Shown here piece after piece: positions 27,458 through 34,858 of a stretch of 64,000 bases of DNA (within the stretch, counting starts at the first letter, position 1; every line of letters starts with the position of its first letter). The stretch lies in contig NZ_SIRR01000008.1 of the NCBI RefSeq assembly GCF_011634895.1, positions 124,001 to 188,000 of the forward strand, written 5' to 3'. This stretch comes from Rheinheimera pleomorphica (lineage in GTDB: Bacteria > Pseudomonadota > Gammaproteobacteria > Enterobacterales > Alteromonadaceae). A model generated the notes under the pieces. The model was not told the origin of the DNA, did not search any database, and worked only from the letters and a program-made list of their open reading frames with translations. The position numbers and the translations under genes are program-made.

Positions 27458-27555
27458 GAATCGGATTGCCCACGCCAACACGCCGTAAACCCATCCCTGG
27501 GGGCTCGTCTCAGCCCGTCCAGGGCTTCAACGGTTAGCTTAGGGCAATCCGATTC
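27458..27555. repeat. Palindromic intergenic repeat element with 14-bp perfect termini
   Basis: GAATCGGATTGCCC (27458-27471) and GGGCAATCCGATTC (27542-27555) are perfect inverted termini. The interior holds a second palindrome (CCATCCCTGGGGGCTCG against CAGCCCGTCCAGGG). The GTAAACCCATCCCTGGGGGCTC phrase (here split) resembles intergenic repeats I know from Alteromonadales genomes. It has no coding capacity and may act as a mobile REP/MITE-like element or an mRNA 3' structure for the chemoreceptor gene. Confidence 0.7.
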
Positions 27556-27613
27556 TTATCCGGTGATACGTTCTGTATTAATTAGTACGCCATATTTGCT
27601 TACAGTTAGCTGC

Positions 27614-27642
27614 TTGCTGACATTCATGCCTGTAGGTATATT
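27614..27642 (+). promoter_or_regulatory. Probable promoter of the RND efflux operon
   Basis: TTGCTG (27614-27619) and TATATT (27637-27642) are separated by 17 bp; the start would be near 27649, about 45 bp before the adaptor gene. Confidence 0.5.
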
Positions 27643-27693
27643 TTACCACCGTGGCCAAACTGCCCTTAACCTCTTTGCCGTCAAGGATGCTTT

Positions 27694-28770
27694 ATGCTTA
27701 AAACACTGCCCCGCTCTCCTGTAATTCTGGCCGTTATTCTTGGTGTCGCCTTAGTGCTATGGCTGTTAAGCGGCGACAATTTCAGCGCACAGCAAGGCGC
27801 GCCGGCAGCACAACAGCTACCGGAAAAGCAGCTGCCACAGGTAGAAACCCGCTGGTCTGAGGCGCAGCCGTATCAGGCAACTCAGATAGCCCAGGGACAA
27901 GTGTTGCCGTGGCGTAGCGTTAGCATTAAATCGCAGCAGGCCGGGCGCATCGAGGCCTTGTTCAAGCAGCAAGGTGATAGCGTGCAGCAGGGCGAGCAGT
28001 TATTGCAGATCTCAGATGAAGGCCGCAGCGCTATGCTGGCACAGGCCAAAGCCAATTTGACGCTGCGTAAAAGTGAACTGGACAGCGCCCGTGCACTTGG
28101 CAAGTCGCAGTTTTTATCGGCCACCGAGCTTACCCGCTTACAAAGTGAACTGGCCAAAGCCGAAGCCGAATGGCAAACCGCCAGCCTGGCGCTTAGCCAG
28201 ACCCGCCCCGAAGCGCCGTTTAACGCTATGGTAGACCGCCGCCACATTGAAGTGGGCGATGTAGTACAAAGCGGCACTGCACTGCTGCAACTGGTACAAA
28301 TAGACCAACTTAAAGTAACAGCACAAATTCCGCAGCAGCATATTAGTGCGCTGCAAACCGGCCAACAAGCCAATATTCGCCTGCTGGATGGCCGTGAACT
28401 GCAAGGCAAGCTGAGTTTTATCAGCTATGCCGCCGATAATGCCACCCGCAGCTTTTATATTGAAGTGACGGTAGCCAACCCGCAGCTGTGGCGCATTGCC
28501 GGCGCCAGTGCCACAGTGGAAATACTGCTGGATAGCGTGCAGGCGCATCAGGTATCACCGGCACTGCTTAGCCTGGATAACAGCGGCCAGCTGAATATTG
28601 CCGTAGTCGATGACCGCCAGCAGGTGCAGTTTTATCCGGTGACTATTTTAACTGCCGATAATAACGGCGCCTGGGTTAGCGGCCTGCCACAGCGGGCGCG
28701 CATTATTACTCAGGGCGCAGGCTTTGTTAGCAGCGGCGACACAGTGCGTCAGGGCGGAGATAACACATGA
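27694..28770 (+). CDS. RND efflux periplasmic adaptor subunit
   Basis: The 358-residue membrane-fusion protein has an N-terminal membrane anchor (PVILAVILGVALVLWLL), a biotinyl-lipoyl-like domain (AGRIEALFKQQGDSVQQGEQLL), a short coiled-coil hairpin (about residues 110-165) and beta-barrel domains (VDRRHIEVGDVVQSGTALLQL). It links the inner-membrane pump encoded by the next gene to an outer-membrane channel. The stop overlaps the next start by 4 bp (ATGA), so the two are translationally coupled. No TolC-like gene is in the operon, so a shared channel is probably used. Confidence 0.93.
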   Translation: MLKTLPRSPVILAVILGVALVLWLLSGDNFSAQQGAPAAQQLPEKQLPQVETRWSEAQPYQATQIAQGQVLPWRSVSIKSQQAGRIEALFKQQGDSVQQGEQLLQISDEGRSAMLAQAKANLTLRKSELDSARALGKSQFLSATELTRLQSELAKAEAEWQTASLALSQTRPEAPFNAMVDRRHIEVGDVVQSGTALLQLVQIDQLKVTAQIPQQHISALQTGQQANIRLLDGRELQGKLSFISYAADNATRSFYIEVTVANPQLWRIAGASATVEILLDSVQAHQVSPALLSLDNSGQLNIAVVDDRQQVQFYPVTILTADNNGAWVSGLPQRARIITQGAGFVSSGDTVRQGGDNT

Positions 28771-31700
28771 ACCAGCTAATTCAGGCGGCTATTGCGCGCA
28801 GCCGCGCCAGCATGATGCTGCTACTGTTTTTATTTATCGCCGGTATCAGCGCCTATCAGTCGATCCCGAAAGAAGCCAACCCTGATGTCGCCATTCCGAT
28901 GATGTATGTGTCAATGTCACTCGATGGTATCAGCCCGGAAGACGGCGAGCGTTTGTTAGTAAGGCCAATGGAGCATGAACTGCGCTCACTGGAGGGCATT
29001 AAAAAAATGACCTCGACCGCCAGCGAGGGCCATGCCTCGGTGATGCTGGAATTTGACGCTGGTTTTGATGCTGACAAAGCGCTGGCTGATGTGCGGGTAA
29101 AAGTAGATGCCGCCCGCTCCAAGCTGCCAAGCGAAGCCGATGAACCAACGGTAAACGAAATTAACGTCGGCTTGTTTCCGGTGTTGTCCGTCGGTTTATC
29201 CGGCCCGGTATCGGAAAACCAGTTAGTGTTTATAGCGCGCCAGCTGCAGGAAAACATTGAAGCCATTCCCGAGGTGCTGGAAGTCGACATTGGCGGTGAC
29301 CGCGAAGACTTGCTGGAAATCGTGGTCGACCCGCAAGTGCTGGAAGGCTATGGCCTGGATTATCAGCAGCTGTTTAGCCTGGTATCCAACAACAACCGGC
29401 TGGTGGCCGCCGGTAGTTTAGACACCGGCGCCGGCCGGATGGCGATGAAAGTGCCGGGCGTAATTGAAGATCTAAACGATGTGCTGTCGATGCCGATTAA
29501 AGCCGATGGCGATACGGTGATTACCTTTGGTGATGTGGCCACCATCAGCCGCAGCTTTAAAGACCCACTGGGTTTTGCCCGTATTAACGGCCAGCCGGCT
29601 GTGGTGCTGGAAGTAAAAAAACGCGCCGGTGCTAACATTATCTCCACCATTGAGCAAACTAAGGCACTGATCGACAAAGCCAGCAGCCAGTTTCCGGATG
29701 GCATGCAAATTAACTACATTATGGATCAGTCCAAAGAAGTGAAAAACATGCTGTCAGACTTACTGAACAACGTGTTAACCGCTGTGGTGCTGGTGCTTAT
29801 TCTGATTGTCGCCACCATGGGCGTGCGCTCCGCCTTGCTGGTAGGCATTACCATACCCGGCGCTTTTTTTGCCGGTATTTTAATGATTGCCGCGCTGGGC
29901 TACACGATGAATATAATCGTGTTATTTGCACTTATTCTGGTGGCCGGCATGCTGGTTGATGGCGCTATAGTGGTTAGTGAACTGGCTGACCGCAACCTGG
30001 CTGAGGGCCAGGTGCCGAAACAAGCCTGGGCCAATGCGGCCGGCCGTATGGCCTGGCCTATTATTGCCTCTACCGCCACCACTGTGGTGGTATTTATGCC
30101 GCTATTGGTATGGCCCGGTGTGGTCGGCCAGTTTATGAAGTACCTGCCCGCCACGGTGATTTTATGTTTAATCGCCTCGCTGTTTATGGCGCTGATTTTC
30201 CTGCCGGTAATGGGCGGCTTATCCAAAGCCCGACCGCCGGTGCATGAAGTGCAGCAAAGCGCTGCCGGCAAGGCGTATCGTCATCTGCTGCAACGTTTGC
30301 TGCACCGCCCCGGCCTGACGTTCGCCGGCATGCTCGGCGCTATGGCGCTGATCTTTGTCGCCTACGGCAAATACAACCATGGCCTGGAGTTTTTTCCGTC
30401 GGTCGAGCCGGAATCGGCCCAGGTTTGGGTACGGGCACGCGGCGATATGTCGATTTATGAAAAAGATGCGCTACTGCAACAGGTCGAACAGCGCCTGCTT
30501 GGCTTGTCTGAGGTAAAAGCGCTGTACGCCCGCTCTATGGCAAGCGCTGGCGGCGAACTGGCGCCCGATGTGGTCGGCACCTTGCAGTTTCAGTTTATCG
30601 ACTGGCATGACAGACGCCGCGCCGCGGCCATTTTAGATGATATGCGTGCGCTTACCGCCGATATTCCCGGCATTATTCTGGAGTTTCGCCAACAGCAGGA
30701 GGGGCCGGCCGCCGGTAAACCGATTGAATTACAAATCAGCAGTATGCAATCGGCAGATACCGAACAGGCTGTAACACAGATCATTGCTAAAATGCGCGAA
30801 TTGGGTGGCTTTATCGACATTGAGGATGACCGCAGCCTGCCCGGCATTGAATGGCGCATTGAAGTAGACCGCGCAGCCGCCGCCCGCTTTGGTGCCGATG
30901 TGCTAACCGTGGGCAATGCGGTACAGATGATCAGTAATGGTTTACTGCTGGCAAAGTTCCGCCCGGAATACGCCAGTGATGAAGTGGATATCCGGGTACG
31001 CTTTCCACAAAACTGGCGCTCGTTGGATCAACTGGGCCGGTTAACCATTCAAACCGCCCGTGGTCAGGTGCCGCTAAGTAACTTTATCAAACTGGTGCCA
31101 GCAGCAAAAACCAGTGTGGTCAAGCGGATTGATGGAAACAGAGCCGTAACAATAAAAACCGATTTAGCCGAGGGATTTCAGGTTAGCGAGCGCTTACAGG
31201 CACTGCTTGGCAGCGATATTAAGTTGCCGGATACGGTGCTGGTAAAAACGGCCGGTGAAAGCGCCGATCAGCAAGAAGCGATGACGTTTTTACTTGGGGC
31301 CTTTGCCACGGCAATCTTTTTAATGCTGATGATTTTGCTGGTGCAATTTAACAGCTGGTACCAAAGCCTGTTAATTTTGTCGGCGATTATCTTCTCTACC
31401 GCCGGGGTATTACTGGGCCTGCTGGTCAATGGCCAGAGCTTTGGCATCGTTATGGTCGGCATGGGCATAATTGGCCTGGCCGGTATTGTAGTGAATAACA
31501 ACATTGTCCTTATCGACACTTACAATCAGCTACGTGACAGTGGCCTGAGGGCGCTGGATGCGGCGCTGGAAACCGGTTGCCTGCGCCTGCGCCCGGTGCT
31601 GCTAACCTCGGTTACCACTGTGCTGGGCCTGATGCCGATGGTACTGGCGGTGAACGTTAATTTACTTCAGCCCAGCCTGGGCTTTGGTGCGCCGTCCACC

Positions 31701-31886
31701 CAGTGGTGGACTCAGCTGTCCAGTGCCATTGCCGGTGGTTTAACCTTCGCCACGGTACTGACACTGTTTTTAACCCCCTGCATGCTGGTACTGGGCGAAA
31801 AACTGCGGCCGCGTAAGGTGCAGCCGGATAGTGCCGTGCCAAACAGCAGTGATGATATTGCCCTGTTGCTAAAAAAGCGGGCCTAA
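28767..31886 (+). CDS. RND efflux pump, inner-membrane transporter
   Basis: The 1039-residue protein is a full RND permease: a first helix (ASMMLLLFLFIAGISAYQSIP), a large periplasmic loop, a central helix bundle, and the same pattern repeated. The TM4 segment LVAGMLVDGAIVVSEL keeps one Asp where AcrB has the Asp407-Asp408 pair; the second is Gly, as in many non-AcrB HAE/RND groups. The substrate is unknown. Its last 4 bp overlap the stop of the convergent apbE-like gene. Confidence 0.93.
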   Translation: MNQLIQAAIARSRASMMLLLFLFIAGISAYQSIPKEANPDVAIPMMYVSMSLDGISPEDGERLLVRPMEHELRSLEGIKKMTSTASEGHASVMLEFDAGFDADKALADVRVKVDAARSKLPSEADEPTVNEINVGLFPVLSVGLSGPVSENQLVFIARQLQENIEAIPEVLEVDIGGDREDLLEIVVDPQVLEGYGLDYQQLFSLVSNNNRLVAAGSLDTGAGRMAMKVPGVIEDLNDVLSMPIKADGDTVITFGDVATISRSFKDPLGFARINGQPAVVLEVKKRAGANIISTIEQTKALIDKASSQFPDGMQINYIMDQSKEVKNMLSDLLNNVLTAVVLVLILIVATMGVRSALLVGITIPGAFFAGILMIAALGYTMNIIVLFALILVAGMLVDGAIVVSELADRNLAEGQVPKQAWANAAGRMAWPIIASTATTVVVFMPLLVWPGVVGQFMKYLPATVILCLIASLFMALIFLPVMGGLSKARPPVHEVQQSAAGKAYRHLLQRLLHRPGLTFAGMLGAMALIFVAYGKYNHGLEFFPSVEPESAQVWVRARGDMSIYEKDALLQQVEQRLLGLSEVKALYARSMASAGGELAPDVVGTLQFQFIDWHDRRRAAAILDDMRALTADIPGIILEFRQQQEGPAAGKPIELQISSMQSADTEQAVTQIIAKMRELGGFIDIEDDRSLPGIEWRIEVDRAAAARFGADVLTVGNAVQMISNGLLLAKFRPEYASDEVDIRVRFPQNWRSLDQLGRLTIQTARGQVPLSNFIKLVPAAKTSVVKRIDGNRAVTIKTDLAEGFQVSERLQALLGSDIKLPDTVLVKTAGESADQQEAMTFLLGAFATAIFLMLMILLVQFNSWYQSLLILSAIIFSTAGVLLGLLVNGQSFGIVMVGMGIIGLAGIVVNNNIVLIDTYNQLRDSGLRALDAALETGCLRLRPVLLTSVTTVLGLMPMVLAVNVNLLQPSLGFGAPSTQWWTQLSSAIAGGLTFATVLTLFLTPCMLVLGEKLRPRKVQPDSAVPNSSDDIALLLKKRA

Positions 31887-32782
31887 TCCACTAACCAGTA
31901 TTGCAGTTGCTGTGCCTGTAAAAATGCCTCAGCGTCCTCGCCCTGCAATAAGGCCGTGGTAGCCAGCAAGCCAGCCAGCAAACAATTGGGGGCGGCTACG
32001 GTAACCGAACGCGGCGCCTTACTGACTGGCCAGCCGGTTTTCGGGTTTAAAATATGGCTGTAACGTATGCCGTCTTTCAGTAAAAAGCGCCGGCTGTCGC
32101 CACTGGTGGCCAGCGCGCCCTGGCTTAAGCCAACGGCAGTTATCGCCTGATCGGCCAGACTTGGGTGTTCAATACCAATACGCCATAAGCTACCATCAGC
32201 GCGCGGCCGGTTGCACGCCATATCGCCGCCAAAGTTCACCACTATACTGGGCGCAGCATCGGGCGCAAACTGACTGCTAAGTAGCTGTAGCACCTTATCC
32301 ACCGCATACTCTTTGGCAATACCGCCTAAATCCAGCTCCATGCCCGCGGGTAAAAACAGCTGGTTGGCATCAAGCCTGACCCTATGCCAGCCAATAAAGG
32401 GCAGCAAAGCATCCAGTTGCTGCTGACTGGCAATATTGTCTGAACCGTCAAACTGCCAGGCACGACGTAAAATGCCGCTGCTGATATCAAACAAACCAGC
32501 GCTAAGGATATAGCAGGTGTTGGCAAACTGCAGCAGAGCTGCCGTTTCAGGATCAAGGTGCTGCCATTGGCCGGTATGACAATTAAGCTGGCTTAACACA
32601 CTGTCGCTGCGATAACGGCTGTATTTTTGCTCTATCCGCTGCGCCTCCTGTGCGGCAAGCTGTGTCAGTTTGCTGCACAGGGCCTGGTCCTGCTGTTCCA
32701 GCAAGATCTCGCACGGACTGGCCATAGCTCGAAACTGGCCAACCACACAGTTGCTACCCCGCTGCAGGCTGATAGCGCTCAT
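31883..32782 (-). CDS. apbE: ApbE-like FAD:protein FMN transferase, no signal peptide
   Basis: ApbE enzymes attach FMN to a Thr of target proteins, usually in the periplasm. The 299-residue protein has the family landmarks AMASPCEILL near 19, MELDLGGIAKEYAVD near 148-162, VVNFGGDM, and ATSGDSRRF / RYSHILNPKTGWPV near 225-253. Two oddities are visible: no signal peptide or lipobox at the N-terminus, and Gly271 where the metal-binding Asp of the AD-x-L-x-T motif is normal (here AGLLAT; the Thr275 is kept). It is the last gene of the TlpA-DUF4266-DUF3570-ApbE operon, so it may modify or bind a partner encoded there. Confidence 0.88.
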   Translation of the reverse strand: MSAISLQRGSNCVVGQFRAMASPCEILLEQQDQALCSKLTQLAAQEAQRIEQKYSRYRSDSVLSQLNCHTGQWQHLDPETAALLQFANTCYILSAGLFDISSGILRRAWQFDGSDNIASQQQLDALLPFIGWHRVRLDANQLFLPAGMELDLGGIAKEYAVDKVLQLLSSQFAPDAAPSIVVNFGGDMACNRPRADGSLWRIGIEHPSLADQAITAVGLSQGALATSGDSRRFLLKDGIRYSHILNPKTGWPVSKAPRSVTVAAPNCLLAGLLATTALLQGEDAEAFLQAQQLQYWLVD

Positions 32783-32803
32783 CAGTGTTCCTCTGAATGT
32801 GTT

Positions 32804-34093
32804 TCAGAAAGAATAACTGACCTGCGCCATCACCGCAGTGACTTTTTCATACAGCTGCATATCGGCCAGTATGCCCGGCGCTGCTACGCCATCGTTTTCT
32901 GGTTTTTGCTGATACAGTGCAATACGGAATGACAACTCATTACCTGCCGCCAGCCTGGTACCAAACTTGGCGCCCAAAGTGTAGGCCGTCATTTTACCAA
33001 TACGGTAATCGGCGCTAGCAAATTGCGGCAGCGGTTCAGTTTGCAGGATAAAAGGCAGATAAAACTCGGCTGCACTTTGCTGGTAGTAACGCAGCTGCGG
33101 TTCAACATACCAGCGCTCGCCCAGCGGCAAACGCCATTTCACATCAGCAGTATGCGAATTTAGCTCCCAGTCATCCCACATATAGCGATAAGACGCATCG
33201 AGGAAAGTCCCGCTTAAATGCAACTTGTTCTGCCAGTATAAGCTGTGCTTGGTGCGTTTATCCGGCCGGCTTTCATACAGATTTTGCTGCACTTCGCCGT
33301 TGCTGTTCACCACACTGACCAGCTTAAACGGATCTGTCATATAGCCATCCGCCACACTGAGCGAGTAATTAAATTGCATTAACCAGTCACGGTTTATCAC
33401 CTGTGTCAGGCCAAGCAGCAAATCTAAGGTGTCTTTAGTGTCATCAGCTCTGTCACGTGTAGCGGCAAAGGCGGCCTGGTAGCTTGCATCGTCGGCAAAA
33501 TCGCTGCGCAGCAACATAGGTGCAAAAGCGCTGGCAATGCCGCCTTCCGGTGAAATCGTATCATGGCTAAATGCCAGGCCCAGTGAAACTGTGGTGTTTT
33601 TCTGGTTAAAATCACGTGCCAGCGAACCGTTTAGCCCCAGCGACAAATAATCGTATTCTTTCGATACATGGCCGCCACCGCTAACACGCCAGTTTGGCGC
33701 CAGCGGTTGCTCCCAGCTGGCATCCAGCTGCACCCGGGTGTCGTGAAAGGTATCATCCAGCGGTGTATCACCGGGCGCCACATCATAACTACCGCGCCCC
33801 GATGGCCGGGTGAAACTCTGTACGTAAGGCTGCGCTACAGCACCGGTCGCCGAGGCACCGGTTAGCGCATCGACGACTAACCCCAGGTTAAGGTATTTAT
33901 CATCACCAAAATCGCCGCGGGCAGTAAAAACGCCTTCGCCAGCGCTAACGCGGTCTGTTTCGTTGTACAGCAAAATAGCACTGTTAAACTGCCAGTCGTC
34001 CAGTAAGGTGCCGGCTTGTGCTTGCTGCCCCAACACCGCACAGCTGGCCGCTGCCAGCGCGGCACTAATGTTTGCCAGTTGTTTTAATTGCAT
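32804..34093 (-). CDS. DUF3570 outer-membrane beta-barrel protein
   Basis: The 429-residue protein has a signal peptide (ANISAALAAASCAVLGQQAQA) and then alternating amphipathic strands ending in the aromatic C-terminal residue of outer-membrane proteins (AQVSYSF). DDWQFNSAILLYNETDRVS at the mature start is characteristic of DUF3570. The ATG at 34093 has GGAGG six bases upstream; that ribosome binding site lies inside the DUF4266 gene and the two genes overlap by 10 bp. Function is unknown; the family travels with DUF4266, TlpA and ApbE genes. Confidence 0.88.
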   Translation of the reverse strand: MQLKQLANISAALAAASCAVLGQQAQAGTLLDDWQFNSAILLYNETDRVSAGEGVFTARGDFGDDKYLNLGLVVDALTGASATGAVAQPYVQSFTRPSGRGSYDVAPGDTPLDDTFHDTRVQLDASWEQPLAPNWRVSGGGHVSKEYDYLSLGLNGSLARDFNQKNTTVSLGLAFSHDTISPEGGIASAFAPMLLRSDFADDASYQAAFAATRDRADDTKDTLDLLLGLTQVINRDWLMQFNYSLSVADGYMTDPFKLVSVVNSNGEVQQNLYESRPDKRTKHSLYWQNKLHLSGTFLDASYRYMWDDWELNSHTADVKWRLPLGERWYVEPQLRYYQQSAAEFYLPFILQTEPLPQFASADYRIGKMTAYTLGAKFGTRLAAGNELSFRIALYQQKPENDGVAAPGILADMQLYEKVTAVMAQVSYSF

Positions 34094-34314
34094 CCGCAAC
34101 CTCCGCCGGCAAAACTACGGCCGCCACTGCTGCCTTCTTTACTAAAATAAATATGATCGTCCAGCCGGTTATCCAGCGGCGCACTGTTCAGCGCCATTTC
34201 GTCTTTAGCCAGGATATCGCGCTCCCAGGGCTTCACGCCCAGGCTGCTGCAGCCGCTTAATGCGCCAAGCAGTGCAATGGCAGTAATGCCGCTGATTATC
34301 TTAGTGCCTTTCAT
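34084..34314 (-). CDS. DUF4266 small lipoprotein with a Gly/Cys-rich C-terminus
   Basis: The 76-residue protein has a signal peptide with lipobox LSGC (lipidated Cys22), VKPWERDILAKDEMALN after the anchor, and an unusual tail, FAGGGCGCN, with Cys73 and Cys75 two residues from the end. The length and pattern match DUF4266. The CGC tail could hold a metal, form a disulfide reduced by the TlpA-like protein encoded upstream, or be modified. It lies between tlpA-like (5 bp gap) and DUF3570 (10 bp overlap), so stoichiometric co-production is likely. Confidence 0.85.
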   Translation of the reverse strand: MKGTKIISGITAIALLGALSGCSSLGVKPWERDILAKDEMALNSAPLDNRLDDHIYFSKEGSSGGRSFAGGGCGCN

Positions 34315-34319
34315 TGTAC

Positions 34320-34790
34320 TTACTCCTCTGCCAACAACTGGCGGATCTGTGTTTCATAACCAGCGATATCGGCTTGTTTAAAACCAATATGGCGATAACG
34401 AATTTGGCCTTTTCTATCGATCAGAAAACTGCTGGGCATACCCATCAGCTGATATTGCTGCGCCAGCGCACCCGCCTTGTCGTACAGCACGGCAAACTCC
34501 GCCGGTACTTGCTGTAAAAACTGCGTCGCGTCGTTACGCTCACTGTCTTCATTTACCGCCAGTACCAGCAAGCCATCGCCGCCATGGCGTTGCTGCATAG
34601 CATTTAACCAGGGAAAGGATTTACGGCAGGGCGTACACCAGGAAGCCCAGAAATCGACCAGCAGCACTTTACCTTTCAGCTGCTGCATACTACTGACCGG
34701 ACTCCCGTCAAGTTCACTAAGTTCAATCGCGCCGGCAGCGCCACTTAGCCCCCATACTGCCAGCACTGCTGTTATTAACCGATACCGCAT
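34320..34790 (-). CDS. TlpA-like periplasmic thiol-disulfide oxidoreductase
   Basis: The 156-residue thioredoxin-fold protein has a signal peptide (cut near GAAGA-IEL), the active site WCTPC (Cys52, Cys55) in FWASWCTPCRKSFP and the cis-Pro loop GMPSSFLID. It fits the reducing TlpA/ResA group in the periplasm. It starts the operon with DUF4266, DUF3570 and apbE. A GGAGG ribosome binding site precedes the ATG, and a CTTAAG-N5-CTTAAG box lies 41 bp upstream of the start codon. Confidence 0.93.
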   Translation of the reverse strand: MRYRLITAVLAVWGLSGAAGAIELSELDGSPVSSMQQLKGKVLLVDFWASWCTPCRKSFPWLNAMQQRHGGDGLLVLAVNEDSERNDATQFLQQVPAEFAVLYDKAGALAQQYQLMGMPSSFLIDRKGQIRYRHIGFKQADIAGYETQIRQLLAEE

Positions 34791-34830
34791 AGCACCTCCA
34801 CTTACATTCAGCTCAGGCTAACGGGCAATA

Positions 34831-34847
34831 CTTAAGCAAACCTTAAG
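34831..34847 (-). promoter_or_regulatory. PmrA/QseB-type box upstream of the TlpA-DUF4266-DUF3570-ApbE operon
   Basis: CTTAAG-CAAAC-CTTAAG is a perfect pair of hexameric half-sites with 5-bp spacing, the PmrA box arrangement. It lies 41 bp before the TlpA start codon and 12 bp after the stop of the LtaS-like gene. The same box occurs at 36856, and an OmpR-type regulator gene is 3 kb away at 37889. Confidence 0.7.
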
Positions 34848-34858
34848 TGCGGCTGCGC

